From: Gnetum montanum | Lineage: Eukaryota; Streptophyta; Gnetopsida; Gnetales; Gnetaceae | Assembly (NCBI GenBank): GCA_015680685.1 | Contig: MNCI01023564.1 | Coordinates: forward strand, 50,108 to 114,107 | DNA length: 64,000 nucleotides | Direction: 5' to 3' | In this document: in pieces, positions 21,918 to 34,440 of the stretch | Position numbering within the stretch: position 1 is the first letter of the stretch | Layout of the letters: every line of letters begins with the position of its first letter | Position numbers and translations under genes: made by a program | Notes under the pieces: generated by a model | Database searches by the model: none | Seen by the model: the letters and a program-made list of their open reading frames with translations, nothing else | What the model was told of the DNA's origin: nothing

Positions 21918-22839
21918 TGATGAAGTATTTAATGGTTGCTGCATCTACTAGGCCGTGTATACGGGACCTCATATACGTGGCCATGTTGACATGGCCCCGT
22001 ATATGCGGCCTCGTCGACACATCCTTCCATGCGTCGACATGGCCCCATTTACGCGGCACCTATTTTGGCCTATAAATAAGTGGCCTCCTGCCACTCTTAG
22101 GTACCTTTTTGTCAATTGTAGTGAAGCTCTTGCAGTTTGTTTCCATGAGAGTTAGAATATTTTTCCAAGTTCTTGCAGTAGGTGTAAGAAAGATGTCTAG
22201 CTCTTTATTCGAGCGCTGATGTACCTAAGCCCATTGGCGTGAACGGCAATAAAGACAAGCTTTTCAAGCATTCCTTGCAGCAATTGGACTTAGCCATTTG
22301 TATGCATTTATAGTTTAATATTTATATGCTTTAATCATTCATTTGAGTTTATGTTATTATTATTGTAATCACTCTTGCTCTCTTATAGTTTGTAGAAGCC
22401 ATAAGTATGACTATCTTGAACGTGAAACCCAACACTTGGTAACCTAGCGATGCTTAACGTTTGGTAGCCCAGTAGCGGTTAGGGGAAGCTTAGGATGTGC
22501 ACGGAAGATGGGATTAGATACTTATGCTAGGAATAGTTAAGACATAGATTAGGATAATTATAGATTATATAATGTTGCATTCCTTACTTTCCACAGCTTA
22601 ATTAGACGCCAAAAGATAAAGTAAAAAGCCATAAAAATCAGTTGCCTCAATCTCACTTAACCATCACCACTAGATACTCACAAGTGAGGTTGAGAAGACA
22701 ATGACTGTTCTACCAAATGGTTTTGCTAGTTAGAGGTCTAGTGTATGTTAAGTGCTTATAGTCTATGGAATTTGACCGAGTCGCGTGTGAATGCCTGTGA
22801 TTCGTATCGTTGGGCGTAGGGGTACCTAGCTGCTCATCA
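21918..22839 (+). repeat. 3' LTR of element A
   Basis: About 922 bp, near-identical in layout to the 5' LTR, including TATAAATA, AATAAA and the U5 hairpin (arms 22646-22658 and 22682-22694). Its promoter part has degraded GTATAC palindromes (one exact, others GTATAT- or ATATAC-like). Followed by TSD ATAAC. Confidence 0.9.
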
Positions 22840-22844
22840 ATAAC

Positions 22845-24150
22845 TTTTAACATTAAAGAGTAACTTTACAATAGAAGTGTTGGTGTCCCAAAAGGTTAGT
22901 TTGCCTTAGGTGTTAATTTTTAGTTTTTGTTGATATATGTTAGGGGGGTTTTTAATATGCTATGGATACTATGAGGTAATCCTACTCACAACATATTGTA
23001 GTTCATGTATTCTAGCTAAAATTATGTGCGACTACTACTCTCGATAGCTTGCACTTTCTGAAATGCGAGAGAGTGCTTCTCACAAGTCCTTGCAACATAT
23101 AGATCAAACTACGAGTAGCAACTTAAAAATACAAGATGCATTATTATAATTGAATTGTGAGAAGACATTTAAAGTGTGACTTGTAGATTTATGTAAAATG
23201 TGAGACATAGAACCTCACATCGTGGGGTAAAATGTAAAAAAATAAAATGAATTAGCTCAATTATTATTATTACTTTTACTTTCACTTTTACCTTCATCAC
23301 GTAATAGACATTAGGTGAGAAGCAACATCGTAGAATGCCATAAAGTAAGGCTATGAAGGCAACAATAGAGGATTTCATTTCAAAGCATTCAATTTCATAT
23401 TTTGAAACAATAATGATAGGGAGGGTAAGTTACACCACACTGTAATTCTAGATTTATTATCTTTTTTCTTGTGCTAGGGTTCGGTCCAATAATCTACGAT
23501 TTGATTAAATTGGAGAATTTTAATTTCGTATAGTTCTTTTTAATAATTATTGAAGCTAATATTGAGATAGGGTGTCATGATATTTCTTAGAATCTAGTTT
23601 TGCATTTTAGGAATTATTAAACTTTGTACTTTTTCTGCTTGGTGCTATCCTTGGGCAGAAGGGGTGAATTGTAGAAAACATTACTCCAACTCCTTAAAAA
23701 CAAACATTTGAAGAATGTAAGGAAGATGAGAGCATGCCGATTTCTGGAAAATTGTGTGGCAACAAGAAATACAAAATCCCCTAGTAAGGCATTTTTCAAA
23801 AGATGATATTTGATAGTCTTATTTCTACAATAATGCATTTTCTTGGATATATAGAGATAGAGTAGATGATTTTATTAATGGTGAATAGAAGAATGAGATA
23901 TTTTCTTATGAATTTTTCTATAGAATAAGAGAAAAATAGAAATGAACAAAGGAGACTCACTCACGAGCAAACCATTACTCTAGTCGTATAATGTAAGTTA
24001 CTCACAACTATTTTGTATGTATGTATAATGTCTTATAATATAAAGATGTACAATTTAGAATACTATGACCCTTGTTTGAATATGTTTTCTTTATCAGTTA
24101 TCATTACCAATATGGACCAAATGTTACCATAGTGATAGCACCCAAGGAAG
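22845..24150. repeat. Repeat-derived flank of the MULE remnant
   Basis: Starts with the rest of the 370-bp duplication split by element A. A direct-repeat copy lies at about 23125-23545 (partner at about 27105-27525); both contain a TAGGGTT telomere-like hexamer and a run of TTACTTTCACTTTTA-type sequence. The rest is AT-rich without a supported gene. Confidence 0.5.
23125..23545 (+). repeat. Left direct repeat flanking the MULE transposase
   Basis: About 420 bp. Aligns block by block with 27105-27525: GATGCATTATT, GAGAAG...TTAAAGTG, ATGTGAG, GTAAAATGTAAAAA, AATTAGCTCA, TTACTTTTACTTTCACTTTT, AGACAT, AACAATAATG, TTAAATTGGA. Orientation is direct, not inverted. Confidence 0.65.
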
Positions 24151-26320
24151 GTAGAAAAAGAAATAAGACTAGAAGAAAGACTGGTTGTTAATGTCATTTT
24201 GTAGTTTGCTATATGAGAGGAGCTGATCATGTTGCATGTATTATATATAAAAAAATGTGTCATATTGACACATCAGGATCTTATTGTCATTGCTTTCTTA
24301 GTCCCATGACAGATAAAAGAAACTCACAATTCATACACATTTCCAATGAGGTGCATCAAAATATAGTGTGTTTATGGAAAGAAGGATTTCCAATAGATCT
24401 CATCTATGATCGGTATATAAAAGATCTTTTCAAGGGAGGATAGGAGTTCAAGCTATCAAGAAAGAGGGATCTCATTCTTGTTAAAAAGAACATCTACAAC
24501 ATTTGCAAAAATGTAACCCTTAATTACAAGAAAAGTGAGCATGATAAAATTAGTACTCGGCTTTGGTACCAAACAACTAGTGATTTTTTCTTTTACTACC
24601 AAGAAGAGAACCAAGAACAAGGTGTCCCATTGATCATCGGCCTGCAATCACCTTAGATGCTCAAAAAGATTATAGCTCTATCTCACTGTTGTATCCTTGC
24701 AATGGATTTCACTTTCAACACTAACAAATATGGTGTAAGTTTCAATAATTGGTGCTATTATTCCATTCTAAATTTTTTTCGTGTGATAGTATAATTATAC
24801 ATTAACTAATTAATGTGGTTCTCTTTGCAATTCCATCTTCATACCGTGATGGCTTTTGATTCATATTATAATGGACTTCTAGTTGCATGGGTGATATCTT
24901 CAAGGTGCAACAAAACTAATATAAGCGGTTAGCTTTTAGAGCTCCATCGAAGAGGCAAGGGTAAGGATCCTAATTAGACAATAAATGCATTCATGCTAGA
25001 TGACTCAAAGGTAGATATGAATGTAGTGAGGTAAATTTTAAGGAATTTGAAAACATACTTGAATCATGCTACCTTGGTTTCAGATATTTGAACATTTGCT
25101 TAAATTTGATACTTTAACATGTCTCTTTTTGGGAGTAGAATTTTTTCATGCATTTGGCATGTCTGGAGGGCATGGAGGAAGAACTTGGCAACCAAAGTTA
25201 GAGATTCTAATTAGAAAAAAGCAATGGGTGATCATCTTAATCATATTATGAATGAATGCAAAACTATTGTAGATGTTGTTGTCGAAATAGACAAATTTAT
25301 TGATAGGTTTCAAGAGAACTTGGAATTGATTAAATACTTAAAATAGTAGTGGTTAAATTGAGACAAATTTAGTGAATTTAATTATATAGTATCATTCCAT
25401 TAAAGTTCATATTCACACTCATACACTCTTTTCCCATTTGTTTATTGCTTATTATTGTCTTTAACCTTTTGTTTCCAGAGATGTGGGCTAAAGCATTCCG
25501 TGATGTTCCCCATGCACAACAACACACAAATAATGCTGTTAAGTCAGACCATGGATTTTTAAAGGGAGAATTTTTAAGAGATATAAGAAACGAGAAATAC
25601 TGGAAGATTGATTAGCTTATATGGAGTTTGATAAAGGTACAACTATATTATTGGCATAATTCAAGAATTAAATCTACATGATATTTTATAAATAAGAAAG
25701 ATAGATATTTCATAAGAAGTCTTGGGAAAATGCTTTACAAGTATCTGATGTCAATTGTGTCGAAGTCCTAGAAAAGAAAAATGAATATGTTGTGCGAAGT
25801 CATAATAGTTTGATGTCAAACACTTGGTACAAGGTTTTAAAGGTGTTTTCTTTTAGTATATATTATGAGTGTAAATGGTCTTTCCATGGTCACTTTTGCA
25901 AGTACTCAATGAAAGGTCTTATTAGGGTGAAGGGTTTCAATAATGCATTCAAGTTCTTCTTCAAGGATGAGTTTTACAATTCGTGTGCTCCTATAAAACT
26001 AAATTCATTGATCCACATTAATTCCCTTGTGAGGAAGATGCTTCAAAACTTGGAATGACATTAGAGACATTAAGATCAACTATTCGGAGGTTTGTAACAA
26101 ATGAGCTAGACTTGGAGAAGAAAATAGGTCAAGATATGGAGGTGGACAAAGATAAAGTAGATGCATAGTGGGAGACAAAAATTCTTAAGCTCAAAAACAA
26201 GTTGACAAAATTCACAAAGACATTGCCTTCAGACAAGAATAGTATTTTAGAAATAGAAAAACATGTGGAATTGTCAGAATTGAAGTTCGTATTTGTAAGT
26301 AACGCAGATATATCACTGAG
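24150..26320 (+). pseudogene. MULE/FAR1-type transposase with SWIM finger (decayed)
   Basis: Reads in order: a DNA-binding-like N-terminal part with SRKRDLILVKKNIYNICK; DFFFYYQEENQEQGVPLIIG; the first catalytic Asp in LAMDFTFNTNKYG; then, after a probable intron from a GTAAGT donor near 24734, FHLHTVMAFDSYYNG and LLVAWVISS. Next come AFMLDD (second Asp), CIWHVWRAW, then MWAKAFRDVPHAQQHTNNAV and a SWIM-like C-x-W...FCKY near 25870-25905. The expected catalytic Glu after TNNAV is Lys, and the SWIM His is Tyr. The intron acceptor is CAA where CAG is expected. Many stops. MULE transposases cut and paste DNA in the nucleus. Family call by eye from conserved blocks. Confidence 0.7.
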
Positions 26321-27888
26321 CAAAAAATATTATGGTTATTAAATGTTTTGCCTAAAAGCTTTCTAAGCATAACTGTGCAAGAAAACATTTTATTGAGGGT
26401 GAGGATACTATTTGTTTGCTTATCTATGGTTATTAAAATACTTTACATTGTGTTATTTTTATTTTAATCAATTTCATTTTGCTTGCAACTTTGAGTGTTG
26501 ATGGACAACAGAATCATGGATAGTCCTTTGATCCCGTGTCTACCTTGAACTAGTAGCTCATTAGATGGTAATGTTGTGAATGTATTTTTGGTTCAACATC
26601 CTTAGAAAGCAAACTATGATTGGAAGATATTATGTATTTGTTATTCATTACTCGACAACATGTTTTTCATTCTCTTTTGCTAGGTCATGTATATTGTCAA
26701 TTATGGTTTTTACAATTATCCATGTACATATGTTTTTCTTTTTTTTTTCAGTGATGTCTCAAATATTTATTTGTTAAGTACTGCAAGAAAATGCGATTTG
26801 CATGTTCTCATAGTTTTTTTTAAATTTACTTGCAAGAACATTCATCATGTAGTATCGTGTAATACTTAATTTTATTAGTGTATGTGACTCCCTCCTTCTT
26901 TGCAAAATAATTCTACATGTACACATGACTCACATATCTCCGTGGTTAAATTTCTACTATAGAAACCAATCCAACTCAGTGCACTTCAATGTGAGTGGCA
27001 CTTTCCAAGTTTAAATCATGAGTAATAATATATACTGTGAGTCCCATATTCATTAGAAGTGTGTGATTTACAATTTGTAATGCGTCACATAGCATACACA
27101 TGTAGCTAAATAATGTGAGATGCATTATTCTTGTCAAACTATGAGAAGTGAATTAAAGTGCAACTCATAGTTTATATAAAATGTGAGTCACATTATCTCG
27201 CATCATAAGGTAAATTGTAAAAAAAATAAAATTAATTAGCTCAGTTTTACCTTTACTTTTACTTTCACTTTTCATTTCTAGTAGACATCATGGAAGAGGC
27301 AACATTGTAGGAGGCTACAGAGCAAGGCTAGAAAGGTAGTAGCAGATAATTTCAATTTAAAGCATCATTTTTTAGAATTTGTAACAATAATGTTTGAGGG
27401 GTTAAGTGAAACCACACCAAAATTCTAAATTTTCTTATCATTTTTCTCGCATTAGGGTTAGTAGCGATAGACTCTAGTTTTATTAAATTGGAAAATTATA
27501 TTTTGGATATGATTTTCTCTTTAAGGAAGTTAGTGATTTGAGAAAGTTTGCTTACAAAGCATTGTCCTAATATTATTGCATCCAGAAACAAGGGTTAAGA
27601 GGAAAAATAGATTTCGTAAAAAAATTGATTCCATAAAAATTAGTTTTTACATCTTGTGTTTCCTCCTTTTCTTTTAATTATTTAAAGAAACATATTAATT
27701 TCATTACTTGTATTAGTCATCCCAATATGAAGTACACTTTAATTTTTGATAAGCAGACATGACTAAGGGAATGATGCCTCTGGTGTTGTTTTCTATAGTA
27801 TCTTTGTTATGAACATTACAGACTGTAGAAAGAAGGTTTTTTAGGGGAATGCAACATGATTTATGATTTCCCATCAAGGTTTTCTAAG
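26321..27888. repeat. Right flank of the MULE remnant
   Basis: AT-rich, no gene. It contains sequence rich in GTGAGTCACATT-like words and the right direct repeat at about 27105-27525. It ends at CTAAG, the left target-site copy of element B (27884-27888). Confidence 0.5.
27105..27525 (+). repeat. Right direct repeat flanking the MULE transposase
   Basis: Partner of 23125-23545, same orientation, diverged by substitutions and small indels. With its partner it brackets the transposase remnant in a segment of about 4.4 kb. Confidence 0.65.
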
Positions 27889-28807
27889 TGATGAGTGGCA
27901 AGGTACCCCTACGCTCAACCATACGAATACGAGCGTTTCACGCACGATCCTGTCGAATTCCAAGGACTAAGTGCCTGTGCGCCTGTGTGGAACAATAACA
28001 GGTTGATTAATCGTTGTCTTCCCAAACTTGTATGTCACGGTTGTATGGTTAAGTAAGCTTGAGGTATATGATTTTTATGGCTTTTATGTGTTTTACATCC
28101 TGTGCTAATAAGGAAGGAAGAGAGAGATAACTAAGTAGCTAATATAATTTAACTATTCATCAACTAAGTGCTAAGTATTCCTAACACTAGTATCCATTCT
28201 CACTTGCCGTACACATCCTGAACTAGTGCAACGTTGTTGGGGTTACCAAACGCTAATCGTTACCAAACACTACACGCATGCTTGGAGCGGTCGTACTAAG
28301 TGTATTTAACTAAGAGAGTTGTAGGGTGAGAGAAATATTAACTAACTATGAAAGCATTAAATGATAATTAATACTAATTAATCTATTCTATATATTGCAA
28401 GGTTTATCATAAAGTTCGTCTTTATTACCGTACACAAAGTGTGCTCAGGTACATAATGCTTGAATAAAGATCTGTTCACTCTATGACTCCTACTGTGGGC
28501 ATGCAGAAATAATTCTAACTCTAGAGGGAGAAAATGACAAGAATTGGCTAAGGGACTAATTCTTAACTAAGGTGCTACCTCTTATTTATAGATAATGAGA
28601 TAGGCCGTGATATCGAGTATCTGACATTGCATGGTCAATCCGATATCGTGGACGTGATATCGNATTGGCTAAGGGACTAATTCTTAACTAAGGTGCTACC
28701 TCTTATTTATAGATAATGAGATAGGCCGTGATATCGGGTATCTGACATTGCATGGTCAATCCGATATCGTGGACGTGATATCGCGTATGTGATATCACGG
28801 TTCATCA
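27889..28807 (-). repeat. 3' LTR of element B (left copy)
   Basis: TGATGAGTGG...GGTTCATCA. A single N at 28663 joins two overlapping copies of a segment of roughly 115 bp (GGCTAAGGGACTAATTC through GTGGACGTGATATCG), so the apparent LTR is inflated by an unresolved assembly overlap. Contains clusters of GATATC near 28608-28800, a minus-strand TATAAATA box and the poly(A) and U5 hairpins. Confidence 0.9.
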
Positions 28808-28821
28808 TACCCCCATGACTA
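28808..28821 (-). other. Polypurine tract, element B
   Basis: On the minus strand TAGTCATGGGGGTA lies immediately before the 3' LTR. The same word recurs at the end of pol (about 30735-30750) and near 29386-29400. Confidence 0.75.
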
Positions 28822-30718
28822 AATGAAACTCATCCTCAAGTTCCTTACAAAATATTGGGAAGGTATGGGATTATTGACTGAATGACTATTGATGGTGGAA
28901 CAGAATGACTGACTCAATGTGCTCAGTGAACGGATCAACAATAAAATTCATGATAGCATTAGTGTTCATGACCACAAAAGTGAACATTGTACATAAATGA
29001 CATCCAGCCTTATTGGTAGTTGAAAGAGAAGAAGGAGAGAGAGAGAGAAAAGAATGAGACATGTTGTTGCCAATGCCAATATTGCACCTATCGTTGTTCA
29101 TCCATAGCTACGCCACTAATCTTGCTCCTTTCATGAATGTTCCAATTCCATTCCATCCTAAGTGCATCCTGTAGGCCCAGTCCATTGTTGTATGATCACC
29201 ATCTACACACACAACATAGTCACAAATGAGCAAGGTTAGATAAATCACAATGTAGTTGATACCTTGCTTCGATGTGAAGTGCATTGGCTGAGTTGTGGTT
29301 ATGGCAGATACTGGTTTTGGAATTTTAACACTGGTGACTACCTAAGGTGTAGGGGTTAGAAAAATTGGAAAAATTTTGTGCCTGGGCCCCCATGACGAAG
29401 AGCGAACCTTCGATAGCGATAGGATGGAAAAAAGAGAAGGAATTAGAAAGATGGAGAAAAAGTAACAATGGAAACATCAATAAAATGGATGTCATGGATG
29501 GGGATGAAACAAAAATTGTTGATTGCAAAAAATTTTTAAGGGAAAGAAATTAACCAATGCCCCAAAAAGGAATGCTAGTGGGCCCTCCCCAAAGTAGGTT
29601 TATGCCCTTAATTCCCTGATAGTCTCGCAAACCAAAGAGTTCGTAGGCTCTAGGAATGTCATTGGGAAGCAACAGTTAAAAACTTACCCACAAGAAATTA
29701 CCAAAGAAGAACAATGCATCAACCAAAATATAGACTAATGATAAAATTGGCAATGAGGTGAGAAATGGAAAAGAAAGGTGGAGAGGAGAGGATGGAATGG
29801 AAATCCAAAAACAAGGTTGTGTAAAGTCCCTTGTGTGTTTCATGGTTAATGTGATCGAGTAGAACTTGTTCCAAATCTAGACTCAAACCAATCCACATTT
29901 AGTAACCTCACATCAACACATTTGACCAACCCATCCACTTAGAGCAACAAGAATTCCTCTACAAAAAGTAACCACCATTCCAAGGAGAGCGAGATGGAGA
30001 ACCAGGAAGCGAGAAGGGGCCTTAGTTAGAGGGAATCTTCAAGCATGTGTAACATGTCTTTCCAGTGCCATAACCAGTGTATGTAGCCTACGATCATTAT
30101 TGTGTCTAAGGGGAGTGCTTTGAATTCTCACTATTTTTTTGTGTTTTTTGCGTGAGAACCACACCATGCAAAGACTTGTTATAAACTCGGCTTCTGGTGA
30201 TTTGATGAATGGTCAAAATGGCAAAAAACCCAAAGAAAAAGCATCCAAGAACTCAAGAGAATAACCAGTACAAATGCATAGAATCCCTTTGAAGCCACAC
30301 CCTTTTCATCCTTTGATTCTTTTCTTAGTATGGGAAATACCCAATCACCAATTTGTTAATAGTTTTATTAAATAAAGGGACTATATAGCTCCAAGACAAG
30401 GGAGACCATAGGATTTTATGGATGTATGAATGACGTGGACTCATTTCCTGTTAATCAAAAGAACCATACCTTAATATCGACATCATACTTCAAAGGTAAA
30501 ATCCAAACATTAGCAATCGATATGACATTATTCATACCACCATCATGAACACTATTTGGGTGACAAACAAAATAAAGTAATCACACAAAGAAATGGTAAA
30601 AATATGAATGATGGTGTAAAAAAAAAACAAGAAAGATTAAAGAAATGTGCAAAATAAAAAATATGTAAAACAAAAATGTGTAAACAAAAACTTAGAAAGA
30701 ATTGAGGGCCTTCAATGG
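28822..30718 (-). other. Post-pol region of element B with accessory-ORF remnant
   Basis: On the minus strand, in order: T-rich block, the conserved hairpin (30112-30165), an internal PPT-like word (29386-29400), then a TATGTTGTGTGTGTAG acceptor-like site followed by ATG near 29204. That site matches the one before the accessory ORF in A and in D. The frame after it is short and full of stops; the piece at 28886-29101 is its best-preserved stretch. The large coiled-coil part seen in A is missing. Confidence 0.55.
30112..30165 (-). ncRNA. Conserved 3' hairpin, element B
   Basis: On the minus strand: lower stem GGTGTG/CACTCC (one mismatch), upper stem TTCTCAC/GTGAGAA, A-rich loop, unpaired TTCAAAG on the 3' side. 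Same layout as in A, C and D. Confidence 0.55.
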
Positions 30719-33460
30719 TTAGCTGAGGTGGCCTTCTCCCCCATGACTAAGTTGGAAGGAGGAGATCTGAAATAATGAGCAAGGTTGCCCACTTACAGAG
30801 GTAGCATATGTCCTGGCTGATCTAAACTCATGGAAAGGTTTTGTTTGTTGCACATTGACTAATAGTCTCTTATCTGGGCTCTCAGGTTTATATATAGTCA
30901 TGGCCTTTGAAGGAAAAGTTGCATAGATAATGTAAGGTCCTTCCCACAATGTTTGAAATTTGGTCCATTGTGACACATGTGTGGGGTTCTAGTAGAGAAC
31001 TTTATCTCCTAGTTGGTACTTAACTTTTCTAATTTTTAGGTCATGACATTATTTATTAAATGCCTTGTGCAACTTGTTAGATGACAGGGTAGCCAATCAA
31101 TTCTCATCTAGCAAGTTAAGAGTCATTAACCTTTGTTTTTATGCTAGATTAAGGTCAATGTCGAGGTCACATGCCGTGGTTAGTATATCGAGCTCAGTTT
31201 GGATAGGGAGCATTGGAAGTTTTCCATACACTAACTCGTAGGGAGAGTAGCCTATAAGGAGTTTCCATGTGGAGCGGTATGCCCAAAGAGCATAATTCAG
31301 TTTAGTGCTCCAATCTCACCTATATTTGCTAATAGTTCTGGTCAGTATCTTGGTAATCTCCCTATTGGTGACCTCGGCTTAACTGTTTGCTTAGGGGTGG
31401 TATGGTGTAGTCAATTTGTGCTCAACCCCTAAGCGTTGCATCAGCTTTTGAAAAGTTGCACCTATAAAGTGTGTACCATTATATGAGATAAGTGCATGCG
31501 ACACACAAAACCTGTTGATGACTTATTGTTGAACAAATCGTGTAGCTATAGATGATGTGTAATCTTTAACAACAGCTACTTCAGCCCATTTTGTTAAGTA
31601 GTCTATGGCAACTATGATGTAAGCTTTTCCATTGGACATTGGTGTAATGGGCCCCATGAAATCAATCCCTCAAATGTTGAAGGGTTCTAGTGGTTGAATC
31701 CATTGTTACGGACCCTCCATTCTAGCAGTCATTCCCCCATCACGTTGACAGCGCTCAGAAGATTAGACAAATCGATGGGTGTCCCGGAATAAGCTAGGCC
31801 AATAACACCCTGCAAGCAGGATCTTAATAGTCGTTCATATCCTAGCATAGTGACCCCCACAAGGGTCCTCATGAGCATCTTGGAGAACTCTCAGTTGATC
31901 TCTATTGGGAACACACCATCGAACCAAGCCATCGGGACATACTTTGTAAAGTTGTCCATTGATTTCCATAAAGTACTTGGCTCTGTGAAGAAACTGTTGT
32001 TTCTTCTTAAGGTCCAACTCTTGTGGTATTTGTTGGATAAGGAGATAGGTTAGAATGCTACTGTACCAATTTGTCTCCATGGGTGATTGGTCATTCACTA
32101 CACCAGCAAAGAGGAACTCATTAGGGAAGTGATCGAAAATAGGATACTCATCCTCTTTGTTATCCTAGCATAACCGAGATAAATGATCGGCAACTACATT
32201 CTCGGTGCCTTTACGATCGATCATTGTTAGATCGAACTCTTGTCGGATTACCAACCATCGTCTAATACAGGGGCTTACCATTGGCTTATTCATGAGGAAC
32301 CGGATTGTACTATGATCTATATGTATGAATACTTGGTATCCCAATACATAGTGCCTAAATTTTTCTAGTGCAAACACTACAACCATTAATTCTTTTTTCG
32401 TAGTAGTGTAGTTAAGTTGTACACTAGTTATACTTCTACTTGCACAGTGGATGTAATAAGGACATTTTTGGTCATCTAACTATGTAAGTATAGCTCCTAA
32501 GGCATAGTTGGACACATCAGTCATGACATGAAATGGTTTGGACCAGTCAGGAGCTTGTAGAATGGGTGTTTCCATTGGCTTCTGCTTCAAAGTTTGGAAG
32601 GCTAGTTCGCATTCCCTAGTCCACTCGAAGGATATGTCCTTTTTCGTTAACTCTACCAATGGTTTGGCAACCTTCAAAAAGTTCTCTATGAATCTCCTAT
32701 AGTAGCCAGTGTGTCCAAGGAATGATCGAATGTCTTTGACAGTTTCTGGTTGATGGGTGATTCCTTAGATGACTTTGATTTTCTCAGGGTCTACCTCTAT
32801 CCCTGCATGTGAAATTTTATGCCCAAGTACTACACCTTCTTGGACCATTAAATGGCTTTTCTACCAGTTGAGCCTTAGATTAGTCTCTACACATCTTTTT
32901 AGCACTTGCTCTAACCGGTCCAAGGCTTGATCAAAACTTGTTCCATAAGTGGAGAAGTCATCCATAAAGACTTCCACACCATTTCCTATCTGCTACTGGA
33001 ATATGCTTAAAACTAAGTGTTGAAACGTGGCAGGGGCATTGCATAAGCCAAACAACCTTTGTTTGTATGTAAACATTCCCCAAGGACTGGTGAATGTAGT
33101 TTTGGCTTGGTCTTCTGGGGCTATTTGTATTTGGTTGTATTCGCTATATTCATCCAGAAAACTATAATAGTGATGCCCTGCGATTGTGTCCAAGACTTGG
33201 TCAACAAATGGCAATGGGAAGTGATCCTTAAATGTTGCCATATTTAGTAGCCTAAAATCTATACACACCCTCCATTTGCCTCCCTTTTTAGGCATGATTA
33301 CTAAGGGGCTAACCCATTCACTATCAGCAATGGGGTATATGAACCTAGCCTTTAGAAGCTGTTCGATTTCTTCTTTCACTACTTACTTCAACTTTGGGTT
33401 CAATCGCCTCTGTGGTTGTTTTTGAGGCTTCATGGAGGAGTCAGTGTAAATATTGTGCTA
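30719..33460 (-). pseudogene. pol of element B: RT, RNase H, integrase
   Basis: RT (about 32700-33400): PLVIMPKKGGKWRVCIDFRLL, then FLDEYSEYNQI (FLDGYSG expected) and the catalytic VFMDDF near 32955-32985. RNase H (about 32165-32560): TDVSNYALGAIL, KELMVVVFALEKFRHYVLG and ADHLSRL. Integrase (about 30990-32160): zinc-binding AHEDPCGGH with one Cys of the CxxC pair lost, GIDFMGPI, and LISYNGTHF, where the catalytic Asp before NGTHF is Tyr. The C-terminus ends SLFQISSFQLSHGG. Multiple stops, many TAG. These enzymes would copy the RNA to DNA in the particle and insert it in the nucleus. Confidence 0.88.
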
Positions 33461-34440
33461 GCATATCCTAGGGTCTATTCTAATTAATTCCAGATATGAC
33501 CAGGCGAAGGCTTTTGACCACTTGTTTATTACCTTGAGCAAATTTTCTTTTTGTTGCAGAGGAAGTCTTGCATTGATGATTATTGATTTCCCATTCTTAA
33601 GGAACATGTATTCCATATCGGTGGGCAATGATTTTAGCTCCAAGGGCTCTTGTTTAAATTTCTTGGGAATTTCCAACTTCCCCCAATTGATGTTTGCTAA
33701 GTTAGAACTGGGAAGTTGGTGGTGAACTTGTTCTAATGCATCAATGCTATCTATATAAGCACAAGTCAAACCCTTAGTCAGTTCCATGCATATTAGTGAG
33801 CTACTTTCTTGATCAGCTATCAGCCACTGGGTGTCTTCTTGTTGTGTGGCTGCTGCATATGGGCACCTTTTTATGTTGATCATTTGTACACACTGATTGC
33901 ATGCAGGCAATGTCAAACTCTGCACAACCCATGATCTCTGCACGCAATTGCACCCTATGTCACTGTATGCAATGCATGGAGCCTTCTTCTTCTCAATCTT
34001 TCCAAAAGTGTTTTCCTTAGATATTTCTAGGGAAAGATTGCGTATTCCTAGACATGCATCTATAGTGCTTAGCCATGCCCTTCCCATTATGATTGGGAAG
34101 TCCCCCTTACTGTTATTCACTTGGATCACCAGGAAGTCAGCTGGATAAGACCACCCACAAATAGTGGTAAGAATATCCTCCACTAATCCCAAGGGAAAAA
34201 TGATGGACTGGCCGGCTAACTCTAAACGGACATTGCTCTTTTTCAATGGGGGAAGGTTCCAGGCCTTATACATTTCTTGGGATATTAGGTTGACATTGGA
34301 ACCTGAATTCAAAAGAGCTTTGCATGGTTCATTCCTAGCAATTTGTAGATAGATTAGGGGACTTCCAGGATCAAAGAATTTCCTAGGCATGTGGCCAGCT
34401 TTAATTCAATCAGTAATGACATGTGTTAACATGGCCGTAT
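33458..34440 (-). pseudogene. Aspartic protease and linker of element B
   Basis: Open for 310 codons, the longest intact frame in the element. The active site reads LLNSGSNVNLI: the catalytic Asp is Asn, a single G-to-A change. Downstream blocks CGWSYPADFLVI and PIIMGRAWLSTIDA match A, C and D. A Cys-rich linker and the EIPKKFKQEPLELKSLP segment lead into RT; this segment is where A and D jump to the end of pol. Confidence 0.85.

Larger units (their letters stand above)
12505..22839 (+). mobile_element. LTR retrotransposon A (Ty3/gypsy, Athila/Tat-like)
   Basis: A complete-ended element of about 10.3 kb flanked by a perfect 5-bp TSD (ATAAC at 12500-12504 and 22840-22844). LTRs are 12505-13406 and 21918-22839, both TGATGAAG...TCATCA. 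A degenerate tRNA-Asp-type PBS follows the 5' LTR and a G-rich PPT precedes the 3' LTR. Internally: decayed gag, aspartic protease, then a direct join to the very end of pol with no RT, RNase H or integrase. A long non-coding stretch with two hairpins, an internal promoter-like segment and a 951-codon accessory reading frame follow. It can only have moved with polymerase supplied in trans, or lost pol after insertion. Confidence 0.9.
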
